Source of the DNA: Axinella damicornis
Lineage: Eukaryota; Porifera; Demospongiae; Axinellida; Axinellidae
Length of the DNA: 64,000 nt
Assembly: GCA_963931865.1 (NCBI GenBank)
Contig: OZ007507.1
Coordinates: 10,885,533 to 10,949,532, forward strand
Direction of reading: 5' to 3'
A program made the position numbers and the translations under genes. Every line of letters starts with the position of its first letter. Positions within the stretch are counted from its first letter, which is position 1. Under the pieces are notes generated by a model that saw only the letters and a program-made list of their open reading frames with translations, was not told the DNA's origin and did not search any database. Shown here piece after piece: positions 40,240 through 53,000 of this stretch.

Positions 40240-40910
40240 AATATTTCTGAGCAGCCCAGTCAGTGGGCACAAGCAATCAAGACAGTGCTCGACAAAGCAG
40301 GGTTTTCCCATATCTGGAACAACCCAGACAGTTTTCCACATGACCTATTCATTGAAAAGCTTACGCAAAGACTTTGGGACCAATATCAACAACAATGGTT
40401 AAGTGATCTGGCAACATCCAGAAAATTGAGAACATACCGTTTGTTCAAAACAAGGCTTGAACTTGAACCATACCTCAACCTCCCATGACATATTCGTATC
40501 CAACTGACTAGACTATGGTCTAGTTCCCACTCACTAAGGATTGAAACGGGCCGATACTCCCTCCCTAAACCTACTCCACTGGAGGAACGTCTCCGTCCAA
40601 GGTGTAGTGGATGAAACCCATTTTCTGATCACTTGCCGGTTGTGGCAAGGTCATTACAGAGACGAACTATTTAACTGCTGCAGATCCCTCAACAGTTCCT
40701 TTCTCCACATGAGCTCTATTGACAAGCTAATATTTATTTTGCACTCAAAGAATGTTCATATCATCTGGCTCACAGGTGTGTTTGTGTACCATAGTTTCAT
40801 GGGAAAACGTAAACTTTCACTTTAACAATAATGTGTATTTGAAGCTATATGTATTCATCTGTACTCTTGACATATGGGTCCCCCGGCCTTCCATTGTCAT
40901 TAAAAATTAT
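40240..40910 (+). mobile_element. LINE 3'-end fragment (reverse-transcriptase C-terminal region)
   Basis: Encodes the C-terminal part found after reverse transcriptase in many non-LTR elements: LTRLWSSSHSLRIETGRYS, then a Cys/His zinc-binding-like stretch (DETHFLITC). It is broken by a TGA and frameshifts and ends in AT-rich sequence (ATTAAAAATTAT). It is present only in triplication unit 2; the matching site in unit 3 near 45431-45440 is empty. A 6-bp AATATT at both borders fits a target-site duplication. Confidence 0.7.
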
Positions 40911-42130
40911 AATATTGAACTATATACAGATGCTGATTTTTTTCGCAACCTCATCTGTATCCTGTTAATGCATACACATACTCTGCAGCACAATCTAGCA
41001 CATGTAGGGTATAGGCAGTGTCTGGTCATACGCAAGCTGATGCTGCATTGCTCTCCTTCCTCTCTTTGGCTAGCTGCTTCTGTATGGGGACATCAACAAG
41101 GATTATGAAGATGTCTGGCATAGCCAGGCTTGAGTGAGGAAAAGAGGTGACTGAATTCACAAACTGATACAGATTGAATATCTACTTACATAATAGCAAC
41201 AGGATGTAACTACTATGTTTGAATGGCTTCTGGTCCGTTATCTCACTCCTATACTGGCAACAAGCAGCACAGAGTTCTGAGGTGCTCTATGCATGGGCAA
41301 AAAATGCGCCTTGATCTCTGGCACTCATGTACTGGCTGGCCATGACCCTCAAGCATTATATAGTGAGAGGGGGTCATCATACCTGCAAGGAATGGGTCAG
41401 GCTGTGGCTGTCTGCACATCATGAGGAGTGGAGTACTTCTGTTGCCCTATAATTAAACTCAACCATGATGAGAGGATCACTGCCAGCAAGACAGCTGCAT
41501 GGGTTGGACTGAGAGGCTTGAGTGTCTCTAGCCAGCTCTGTGGCACGCCACTCAAGCATTGTGTGAGACCATGCACATGCTCTACTATGGCCGCAGTGGG
41601 CATTTTAGTGGTGTTGTGTTTTTCGCATTCCCTGAACCTGCTACTGCTCCCAAATGTGTGAGGTCTTGTGGATTACCAAACAAACTATATGTGTGGGTGG
41701 TTCAAGTAAAAACTGTACCTTAATGATATTCATTTTCCTGTCAATTAAGGTGGGTGTGGCTTTCTGTCTTTGTGCACTGATTATATTATGCAAGTTAACA
41801 TTATATATATGCAAGTTAACTACGTAGCTGCACATTCACAGGTGAGGACAGCCATTAATAGTATTCCTTTGTCTCTGAGGCTATAAACATTTATTTCTAA
41901 AACATAAGGTACCGTTTTTACTTGAACCACCCACATGTATAAATTGGCACTTGCAGTACATTATCAGTGTATATGCATGGTCATGATCACACTAGATAAG
42001 GGTAGTCCAAATTGCAAATGAAGCTAATGATGCAATATCTAAGTAAAACTTTACTTTATCCAGTTTCAGTAGGAGGTTGATGGCTCAAAGTGAAACTCCA
42101 AACCTGAACATTTTTTCTGACTTCGTGAGT

Positions 42131-42179
<49 letters not shown>

Positions 42180-42539
42180 CTATCAAAGCCTGCAGAGTAT
42201 AATTATGCAAGATTTTATAACAATACGTAAGAGTGTGCAACTGCCGTATATATGGGTTCCACTACCACCATCTAGGCAATTACTACAGAGTTTACACAGC
42301 CTATGTACAGGTAGACCACACTGATTGACACATTATACTGTGGAGGTGGTGGTAGTGGTATGGCAGTTGCACACTCTTATTGTTATGAACTCTTGGTATA
42401 TGCAGTAGCAATGGAAATGTGCATCAGTATAAGATGTACTTTCAAACTTCAATTGATGGATGGCTATAGAGAAATTAACTTGGTCGGTGCATCACACATC
42501 CAATCGTAGTTTGAAGTGCTGCTTATGAAGATAGGCAGT

Positions 42540-42882
42540 TAGTCTCGGTACCAGACTCCCATACCCAAAGGGGGAGGGGGAGTCTGGTACAGTTGCATAC
42601 AGAGAGCCATTATGGGCTACAGCTTGCATGAGGATTCCTAAGTGCCAATGAAAGGTGTTGCGGAGGCTCTCAAGGAGGTGCTAGATGAATAATTGAGTTA
42701 CTATCAATTCACTGTCTCCACACTTAGTCACCTGTGAAGTGCCACAGCCCAATTACATGGCAATCAACCAATCAGATTTATGCCACCGAAATTCCGCAAC
42801 TGCAAATTGCTATGTATGCAACTGTACCAGACTCCCCCTCCCCCTTTGGGTTGGGAGTCTGGTTCCGAGACTAATAGGCAGT
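42540..42882. mobile_element. Foldback element between units 2 and 3
   Basis: Left end AGTCTCGGTACCAGACTCCC, right end its near-complement; the arms extend about 60 bp with GGGGGAGGGGGAGTCTGGTA. A smaller relative with the same outer word is at 60241-60362. Confidence 0.85.
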
Positions 42883-42884
42883 GT

Positions 42885-45800
42885 GACATCTTATATATAG
42901 CTACCCCACTTCCTGGGTAATTCGCACCACCTTTAATGAGTACATTACTGACTGCTACCTGTGTCTATGCGGCCTATAGGCTGCATGAGTGCTGCTGAAA
43001 AGTGATCTAATGCACCCTTCCCACATCTTTCCTGCTGGTTTCCATGCACCTTTAACACAACAACTTACTTGGCTTCTGTTCATTTAGTATAATTGGCACT
43101 CAGAAGAACTGAGATGTTGATACTGAAGGAGTCTCCTAAAGTATGTAGACTTGCACATTGGATGCTATAGACTTGCATAATTATGCAGATTGTGCATATT
43201 CACATAATTATCAACACTGTCAGTTTACAAAATGTACTGAAACCTTCAGCTAAGATCAGTTCTGGAACTATTATACATACGTACTAATGGTCTAAGAGTG
43301 AAACAGCAACGCTACTGCTGCAAGGAGGAATGAGGTGAACATCGTAGCCACAGAGTTGATGCTTGGATTTCCACCATTGCCTGCACTGGTGGTGTTGCTA
43401 CTGCCTCCATTCATGCTACTGCCTCCATTCATGCTACTGCCACCTCCATTTGGATTTCCACCATCTCCGCTCAGAGTGAAAGGAGTAGCACATGCTGGTT
43501 CAGTTGTGGGGCATGTAAATGCAGGCAAAACCGTAGTAGCTCGAGCACAGCAACCAAGCTGTATGGGAACACGTGTGAAGTAATATTCATTGCAGGCATA
43601 CAAAGTATTGTGAAGTGTTTTAACATACCTGTGAGCATGTAGTTGTTGGAGGTGTTGAGGTAAAATATGAGAAACAGTAGTTGCCTCCACTGTTCCTGCC
43701 ACAACCTGGAACACAAGACCATTGCAGTCAAACACAAATGCACAGCAGTATGCGTATACAGCAGCTGAAAAGTGTATGCCTGATATATGCATGTGGCAGA
43801 AACCATGCACCCTAGTATATATCCAGTATAGATTATGCACTAGAAATGAACACACTGCTGCCAAATTTCCGGTCTAATGGGCATGACTATAGGTCACTGT
43901 TGGCTAAAGTACAAAGCATCATTACTATCTCCAGTTGTAGACTGGGACGAACACCAGGAAATGAATACCTCATGCCAGAGTATGGGACAGCACGAAAAAG
44001 CTGCACTACAGATTTTGTGTTGCAAATTGCCTATGATTAATTTCTGGCTTCAGTCATGCATCCCTTAGTTTGCAACGCATACTCCTTGGAGTTGCAATGG
44101 GTTTAGCATACAGTGCAGGGTTTCGATGGTCTGACAGATTTATAGATAATAACATGAATGTACGTAAACTATGAACTCACCCTGCTGTATTTGTTGGGCA
44201 GCTTGTGTGCCTGCAGCTCCTCCACAGCTAGCGTAAACATTGGCATACCGTTCGGCACAGTTACCATTGCAGAAACTCCCTACATTGGTTCCAGTCTGCA
44301 TAATTATAGTGACAAAGACATCCTGCATGATCACTTTCTTACAGCTGTAGCTAGATATAATAGTTTGGAAGACACTATAGAGTCCATACACTCAAACTTA
44401 CAAATGCCGCTGCTAATCCTGCAGTACAATCTCGTACTAGATCCACTGGGATGTTACAATTAAGAACATTTGGTGCCTGAGCTGATGCTGCAAGCACGCA
44501 GACAAGGAAGAAAGCTGTGGCAGGGAGCATCTTCATTTCGGTACTGCAAAATGAGGGTCATAATAATTATCAAGATGATAATAGATTATGGATGTTACCA
44601 ATGTTGCACATTTACAAACAATACCTCTCAGTTTGGAGACTAGAACTTGTCTACAGAGCTGGAAGGTAATTCAACTGCGCTTGAAATGATGTCCCAAGAC
44701 CTGCTGCTCTCTTTTTATAGTGGATAATGTACGCTGTCTATCCGGTTTACTTCGTCTGCACGGCGCACAATGTTAACCTTTGAACCTCGCTGTCTATCCG
44801 GTTTACTTCGTCTGCACGCGCATGTGCACAATGTTAACCTTTGAACCTTCGAACGATTGCGATTTGACATTCAAGAACAAGAATGAAGTGAGTATTGTAT
44901 ATCAAACCTGCACCCAGTCACACTTGAAAAAGAGCTAGGCAAATTCAGTAACATGTCATAGAAAATGTCAGATGTGTCCTACAGAATCAGGAAAACTGAA
45001 AGTCTAGCATTGCTACTGAACAGTTGACATTATAATCTACTCCGTGAAGTAGACTTTTGTACTAAAATAAGATGTCTGATCGAGCACCTTAACCCACATT
45101 TGGTGTGCAAACAAAGAACTATTTTGTGTATGCCCGGCACTTCCTTTTCAAGTAGGTCATTTTTAACTTTTCAGTGCACTTCTAAATGTGTAGCAAAGCT
45201 GTTTAGGTTAATGAATCGGCAGCAAATGCCACAGTAGCTGAAAATACACACGTAGCTATAGCCATGCTACTGACAATCACAAAGGCATTCTCTGGTTGTG
45301 GTTAGTAGTTAGCCTCGTTCCCAGGCTCCTCCCCAGCTTTTTGTCGCATACTGTACAGTATGCGACAAGAAGCTGGGGAGGAGCCTGGGAACGAGGCTAG
45401 TCAATAGTAATATCTAGGTATCCAAGGCACTAATATTGAACTACAGATGCTGACTTTTAATTTTTTTCGCAACCTCATCTGTACAGACATCCTGTTAATG
45501 CATTACACATACTCTGTAGCACAATTTAGGCAATGTCTGGTCATACACAAGCTGATGCTGCATTGCTCTCTTTCCTCTCTTTGGCTAGCTGCTTCTGCAT
45601 GGGGACATCAACAAGGATTATGAGATGCCTGGCATAGCCAGGCTTGAGTGAGGAAAAGAGGTGACTGAATTCACAAACTGATACAGATTGAATATCTACT
45701 TACATAATGAATGATAGCAACAGGATGTAACTATTATGTTTGTGTAGTTGAATGGCTCCTGGTCACTCCTATACTGGCAACAAGCAGCACAGAGTTCTGA

Positions 45801-47919
45801 GGTGCTCTATGCATGGGCAATAACATGCGCCCTCTCTGGCACTCATGTACTGGCTGGCCATGACCCTCAAGCATTATATAGTGAGAGGGGGTCATCATCA
45901 CCTGCAAGGAATGGGTCAGGCTGTGGCTGTCTGCACATCATGAGGAGTGGAGTACTTCTGTTGCCCTATAATTACACTCAACCATGATGAGAGGGTCATT
46001 GCCAGCAAGACAGCTGCATGGGTTGGACTGAGAGGCTCGAGTGTTTCTAGCCAGCTCTGTGGCACGCCACTCAAGCATTGTGAGACCACATGCTCTACTA
46101 TGGGTTCAGTGGGCATTTTAAGTGGTGTTGTGTTTGAAGTTCGCATTCCCTGAACCTGCTACTGCACTGCTCCCAAATGTGTGAGGTCTTGTGGATTACC
46201 AAACAATGTATAAATTGGCACTTGCAGTACATTATCAGTGTATATGCATGGTCATGATCACACTAGATAAGGGTAGTCCAAATTGCAAATGAAGCTAATG
46301 ATGCAACACTCTATTTCCATAAACTGATCATGATAGCACAATATCTTAACTTTTTCCAGTTTCAGTATGATAGCTACCACACAGTGGTTGATGGCTCAAA
46401 GCAAAACTCCAAACCTACCATTTTTCTGACTTTCGTGAGTCATTGGGGGGGGGGGGGTATCAAAGCCTGCTATGCAAGAGTTCGTAACAATAAGAGTGTG
46501 CAACTGCCATATGTGTTCGTAGTTGTATGCTAGGTAAGTGTGAAATTGTGATTACTACAGAGTTCACACAGCCTATGTACAGGTAGACCACACTGATTGC
46601 CACATCGTACTGTGAGATGGCAGTAGTGGAATTCCCGTAATGGCAGTTGCACACTCTTATTGTTATGAACTCTTGGTATGCAATAGCAATGGAAATGTGC
46701 GTCAGTATAAGATGTACTTTCAAACTTCAATTGATGGCTGGCTATAGAGAAATTAACATGGGTCGGTTCATCACACATCCAATTGTAGCTTGAAGTGCTG
46801 CTTATGAAGACTATTAGGTATAACGATTTAGTCAGTATAACAGTGTGAGGCTGCCAATGCACATAATATATAGGTTGCCGAGGGCAAGTATAAAAATCAC
46901 TAATTGATTCAATTACATGTATCTGCTATTTGCATTTGTTAAACAAGGTTAGTTATTTTGAGTCTGCTCATGCAAGAAGGGATGGCATCTCAGAGCTATA
47001 GCTAAATGCTGTGAATTATGATTGCCTTGATCCCAGCTGCTGGTGCTGCCAGCTAGGTGAGACCGACTAAATTATAACATGTCTACACCTGTTATAATTT
47101 AGTCGGTCTCACCTAGCTGGCAGCACGCGTGTCTGCACTCTTGCACACATACAGGATGCACAATAATTAATGTTGTGAGGTTGCACCGGTCAGACAGTTT
47201 TCACCAACCGCTAAGTGACTTCACTGACTGTTGTGAATCTAGCTATGGCTTTCCAATCAATGTACCGGAGAACCACAGGTATATATGCTTCCTTGATGGA
47301 TTAGGCTTCTGATGAGACTCAGTCAAATACACAATCATACTAGGACACCAGCCATTAATATTCTGTTAGTGGGTGGTTTCTACCACTTTGATGAGCCATA
47401 TATGCCACATCCTTTAAGTCTTAGCTACATCCTGTAAAAGAGGTGATGGGAGCTTTTCATACGTCTGTATTTACCTTATGTACGTCCTGAAGCTGTACGT
47501 GTCAGACGTGGTGACCACTTGTGTCTAGTTGAAGGTCCTTCCACATATACCAGATTCCTGTACATTACCATACCTATAGACCACACAGATACGTACCGTG
47601 CAGGTGCAACTACATTTTAAATGGAAATTAAGAGCTGATGATAGTTTATAGTGAAATTTATCCATCAAAGTATACTACTTTGCACATTCAAAGAACATCC
47701 GTATATCTGTTGGAGTGTGTACTAAATTAGGTTTGGTAAACCACGCAACTCAACTCTTTGAAGGCTTGTCCCGGCTACCATCTTACCCACAGTGTGCATG
47801 CCTCTCTCTAACTCGACTTGCCCATCTAACCGACTCATCCTTCCAATAATTAACTCCATGCCCACTCTCCTGTTACGCCCCCTCCCCACTTTGGGCTGGA
47901 TGTAGTGTACAAAATGGGG

Positions 47920-47953
<34 letters not shown>

Positions 47954-48680
47954 ATTAATGGGAGACTATACAGTAAATGTGCACTGGATGATATACAACT
48001 GTGGTTTGGTACACCAGGTTTTGACGTATACCTGATTTTACAGAATCCATGCCACAGTGTATATTATAGGCCTCAGAGCTCAGTTCCCTCATATGGAAAG
48101 TTCAGAGCTCAGAGCTTATAAGGAAGACATCCAGCTCTGAGCTCAGGTAGGGTTTCTGCAAAATCCAGCACTATAGATCTCAGAGATCTACCTAGGTACG
48201 TATAATTGTACTAATCAGATCCATATGGAGTAATGATTATACATAATATTATATGGAGTTATGGAGTATATACAGTAGACACTTCTATAATACTTGTATA
48301 GTGTCCCAACCTATAGCTTAAACTCTGGCACTGTATACAGTCAGACAGTTGATAGCAAGTTATGGAGTCCCCTATGGGGACTCTTGCATGGTAATGTTTA
48401 TGCAACAATGCATTTGGTATCTTTCAGGTACCATTTCAGCAATGATCATAATAATTATATCCAAGAGTATATAAATCACATTGTCAGTATAGCCTGCAAC
48501 CATGCAGTCACATGATGGATTAGAAAAACAGATTGGATGACGAGGTATACATTACTTATTGTACTGTGGTGGCTCAAGTTATGCCAACCAAATATTGAAG
48601 AGGGAGGTGGATGAGAAGCTGTCATGCAACAACTAGTTGGCAGAAAAGTACGGTATAGTATGAACACGTACATCCATGCA
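42885..48680. repeat. Segmental triplication, unit 3
   Basis: Contains GPI gene copy 3, the hairpin at 45311-45398, the CACTCATGTACTGGCTGGCC block at 45839, a short poly-G at 46445-46457 and the TACACCAGGTTTTGA block at 48010. Units 2 and 3 are closer to each other than to unit 1 across the gene. Confidence 0.85.
43292..44536 (-). CDS. Copy 3: secreted cysteine-rich protein with GPI-type C-terminus (197 aa)
   Basis: Coding exons: 44402-44536, 44181-44295, 43629-43705 and 43292-43558. Phases are identical to copy 2, giving 198 codons with stop. The 5' non-coding exon ends at 44625 and a TATA-like box lies at 44711-44719. Near-identical to copy 2 except for scattered substitutions (NIPVDLVRDC; PPTTTCSQ) and a longer linker with two MNGGSS repeats, a 36-nt in-frame expansion. 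All cysteines, the signal peptide and the hydrophobic GPI-type tail are kept. In-frame linker change with conserved core argues for selection on the protein. The function is unknown; a cell-surface or extracellular role is inferred from the signal and anchor layout. Confidence 0.8.
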
Positions 48681-50053
48681 TGTAGCTCAGAACACGAAAA
48701 TACTTACAGACAATTTTGCGTTGTGAGACACAATAATGACTGATTTATTGAGTTTGCACAGGTCAGAATGTAACCTGATAAATTAAATTAAGGCTAGAGT
48801 GAATCCTAGATCGATCTGACAATGAATATATGTCTTCCACTCAATGAACAAACAACCACAGGTGTGGGAGAAATTATAGCTACAGGATGTACAATGCATC
48901 ACATCGTGTGACCACGGAGGTACCTTTGACCCTCAGATGATCAGAAAATTAATGTCATCCTCCAAATAGTCACTGTCTGAAGATTCATCCTCAAAAATAG
49001 CAGCTACTGTGGCTCTCGCCTTTGTCTGAAGTTTGTCACATGCCAGAAGCCTCATACAGGTCTGTAAGAGTATAGCTATACTGGGTTCAGAGGAAAGGTA
49101 CTGAACTCATCACATTGCACCAGAAATGATCTTAGAAGGCAAAGGGGGGTGAAGTGAATGCCCCGGGCCCCAGTCCCCCCTAGCTGGCACTTCAATGTTT
49201 CAACAGCTGCCTATATACAGCTTTCTATAACTCTCATCACCAGACCAACCAAAAGTTCCTTCCTATGCGCCTGTCACCCTCCAAATAGATGTTGTGACAA
49301 CCATCTTTGTCACGTCTTGATTGCCATAAGCATCCCTACAAGATGATTATCTGTGTTGAAACTGATAAAATTTACTGTATATCTTTTGATGTCAATCTGA
49401 TGTACACAATAAGACTATCTCTACAACAGCATGACGCCAAATAAAACTGCATGCATACTATCTCTACATTTTACACTGTGACTGCACTGTTCATGCAATA
49501 TGGTTAGCTGTAATACATGCGTAGTTCACTTATGTTGCGGTCTTCGAATTCTCTACGTCCATCTGTTAAAGGGATTGGGAGGGCATGTATCAATAGTTAA
49601 TTACAGTCAGCACCATGCACTCACTAGCTATCATTGGTTTGAATGTTGCCTAATTATCTCTAGTCAGGAGCCCATAATGAGAACGAGCGTCCAACTTAGC
49701 ATTATAGCAACAGGATGTGTTGAGTCAAACAGCAGCAACCTAACCATGCCCTTATTTGGAACCTCTTTATGTAACAAGAGCGGCCTTCCTGTAGTCTAAG
49801 TAGGTGTTGGCCCTGCCCACTGGTTTGTGAATATAATTATAATGCATTAAGTGCGACCGCAGTACAGATTACCCACTTGCCGTATATGGTCAAGCACAAG
49901 CGCTGTTGGACCAGACTCGTTCCCGTAGTTGGACGCTCCTTCTCGTTATGGGCTCCTGCTCTGGTATATCATTCATTTCTGGGTAGTGATCATATGCTGG
50001 CATGAACTCTGGCATACTATAGTACACTTCCATACTGGTAGTTAATGGCTTAC
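46460..50053. other. Gene-poor part of unit 3 and its right flank
   Basis: Holds a hairpin at 47048-47125 (GGTGAGACCGACTAAATTAT), poly-G at 47922-47952, and one copy of the CAGAGCTCAGAGCTTATA block (48100-48150). One possible exon (48933-49061) is listed separately. Nothing else recognisable. Confidence 0.5.
48933..49061 (-). CDS. Possible terminal coding exon with acidic C-terminus
   Basis: A 43-codon open stretch preceded by an acceptor (CTTACAG) and ending in TGA. It reads TCMRLLACDKLQTKARATVA then a Ser/Asp/Glu-rich run (EDESSDSDYLEDD) and FLII. It is not phase-compatible with the last sushi exon, so it probably belongs to another transcript or a transposase remnant. No partner exon was found. 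Confidence 0.25.
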   Translation of the reverse strand, partial: TCMRLLACDKLQTKARATVAAIFEDESSDSDYLEDDINFLII

Positions 50054-53000
50054 CCCAGGTCAATACACCACGGGGTGGGGCCATTCCAAGAGTACTCTCC
50101 ATTTGGAAGGCATTTAGCGGATTGGGCTCCACCCACCCGGAAGCCACTGAAGCACCTGATGAACGCATGCCGACCACACGAGATGTTCCCCTGGCTTGCA
50201 AGTGGAACATACATCTTGGGAGGGGGTTTCAGGGGTGGGCACACTGAGGCATGAAGTTAACACAATCACCAATTATTATAGGGCTTGCACAAACCTACGT
50301 CTAGCCAAGATCAATAATTGTCACAGATATTTTGATGCACGCCAATCTGCACTATCCATTGAATCTGCATGGTATATATTTACTATTCTATCTCTGCTTA
50401 GCGATTGGTTGTTGTACACACTGCATGATTATCATGATTAGTCTTAATAGTAACTTGTAAGACAGGCCAGCCGGCTACAACTAGGCAGCACCATACGAGA
50501 CTAGCATGTTTCTGTAAAATCCTGTTTCCATGCCAGTGTATTAGCTCGCACACCAACCGAATAAATATTTCAAGAAGTTTGAAACAGCCGTTTCGGCCAC
50601 TATACACTAGTATACAGTGGCCCTCATCAGTGAAAATACAAACAAAGCATGTGGACAACACAAGTTTAAATACAGCAACAGAAAGGGGTGGGGTTACCAC
50701 CTTTTTACCCCACCCCTTTCTGTTGCTGTATTTTGTTGTCCGCATTGTTTGTATTCTCACTGATGATGGCCACAGTAAAGTGGCCGAAACGTCTGTTTCA
50801 AACTTCTCGAAATATTTATTCGGTTGGTGCATGAGCCTAATACACTGGGCAGCATTCCAATGGTGTGTGTACTTGGTGAGAAGTAACCTCGTTCCCAGGC
50901 CCACACACGGAACGTGGAAGTGGGCCAGGTGACACTTGGCAAAATTCCCATATGTGCTGAGCTCAGCAGTCTTGATTTTGGGTAGGCGAATCATGTTCGT
51001 CCATTGCCAATTAATGCGTAGTGATTACATTCTTTACCCCGTGAAAAGTGTAACCGTTTGGTAAAACCACTGTTCTAGCCTTCAAGACTCACCTCTGGTT
51101 GTTCCTTGGCAAGGAATTCCTACTTAGCCATCACCAACAGCTACCTTCCGCGTGATTTCGAATGCATCCAAGTAAGGAATGTAATCGCTTATGCAATTTT
51201 GCTGACTGGGCACATACGGGAATTTTGCCAAGTGTCACCAGGCCCACTTCTGCGTTCCGTGTGTGGGCCTGGGTACAAGGCTAGGTGAGAAGTGCATTGT
51301 ATACACATACAAAGGGTGGTGGAGGCCTATAATACAATTGTCCATGTCCTGTCTGTTATATCGCCATGCAGTGCACTACATGAACCTAGTGGTCTGTCTA
51401 TCTAACTATCTATCTGTCTCTCTATCTATCCATCTGTCTGGCTATCTCTCTATCTATCTATCTATTTGTCTATCTAGCCATATATACATGTGTCCACATT
51501 ACGTATTCTCCTTCCAGTTTATCACGTCTGACTCACTACTAGTTTGCTTTATTCACATCCTGTCATATCTAGTGACCAACCAGGGGTTTATTTTGAGAAC
51601 AGATCTGGGGACCAAAGCTAGCCAGTGATATCCCATGCCAAGTGCAGGTCAAAGGAAGGTTTAAACTGCTGCATACTTAATACCTACTCCCATTATTATT
51701 GATGATACAGTCAGGTATTATACACACCTCTGAGGATGCACTTGGGTAGCCTCTTTGACCATAGCCCACTCTTCTTGCAGCTCCTCCTCTCCACACCCTC
51801 GAGATGGTAGCAATCCTTGCAGGAGTATAAGGCCTTGGACTGATATGTAGTGGCAGAGACCTCCACCTTCCCATTCTCCAGGGGCTCAAGAGGACCGCAT
51901 TCCACGGCTGAAGGTATACAAGAAGATATATGACATTTTAGGCAGTGCTCATTGACTACCATGGTTATAACTTGCTGAATGCGACTAACTTCATTTCCAG
52001 TCCTATCTAGTTCTGTTTTTCATTCACAGTGTGCTATATATTGGAAGAGTAATTCAGTGCATACAGCATGAATGCAAGACATATATAGTATCTGCGTACG
52101 AACATGACTAATGTATAGCTAAACAGATTTTGAAAGCTCAGGAGAGTAACCTTACAGACCTCTAGTATTGAGCTAAAAATGTGACTCGCAGCATTAATAC
52201 AAATCAGCACAGCCTCCGCGCCTGCCGCGCCTGGGGTTGAGGTTATGCATTTGGTACTACACACGCAAACCTCAATCAAGATAAGAGCTAATTCAAGCCA
52301 GCTTGCCTATGTAGCTAGCTAGCTATAGCTATAGCCAATATAATAATATATTCTCTGCGTGAAAGCATCAAAGGCCTTTTATATTCTCTGCGTGAAAGCA
52401 TCAAAGGCCTTTTTTGAATTGGTGATCTCTGTACATTTTTAAGTTGAGAGATACACGGCAGAGAATATATATGCTGTGCACTATATGCTCCGTGGTGGTA
52501 TCAGTAGATAAACTTGGCATATTATAGGAAACTGGAGGCTCGGTTTTGTTGAAGTACATGTATAGCTATTATTAGTCACAATAGTACTAACGTTGGCAGA
52601 TGGGTTCGTGCCCCTCCCAACTGGCATTCTTGCATGTTATAGTCTTCGGTCCCACCAGATAGTAGCCTGTGTTGCAGCTGAAGTCTGCAGTTTCCATGGA
52701 CCCCTCCCGAGTCTTGGAGATGTCTAGTTTCATAACACCATCTCTGGGACTCACCAGCTTACCACAACCTGCAATTAATCGGTGCATGACTTAGACTCTG
52801 TAGAGTAATGAGCTACATGTAGATATAGGACTAAAATGCATTGTACGTATTACAACCATGCATACAGAAAACGTGTTTGTGTGTACAGTTAATATTCAAT
52901 AGCTACCTCATTTCCAACCCCTCATTGTTTTGCAGCATAAGCAACGAATGCTTGGGATAATGTGAGGACACTGTCACTTCAAGAAGTCATACTATATAGA

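Larger units (their letters stand above)
37200..42350. repeat. Segmental triplication, unit 2
   Basis: Starts with CTTCCTGGGTAATTCGCACC at about 37267 (also at 42909). It contains GPI gene copy 2, the hairpin at 40118-40206, the LINE fragment insert 40240-40910, the CACTCATGTACTGGCTGGCC block at 41325, and the poly-G at 42135-42179. Confidence 0.85.
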
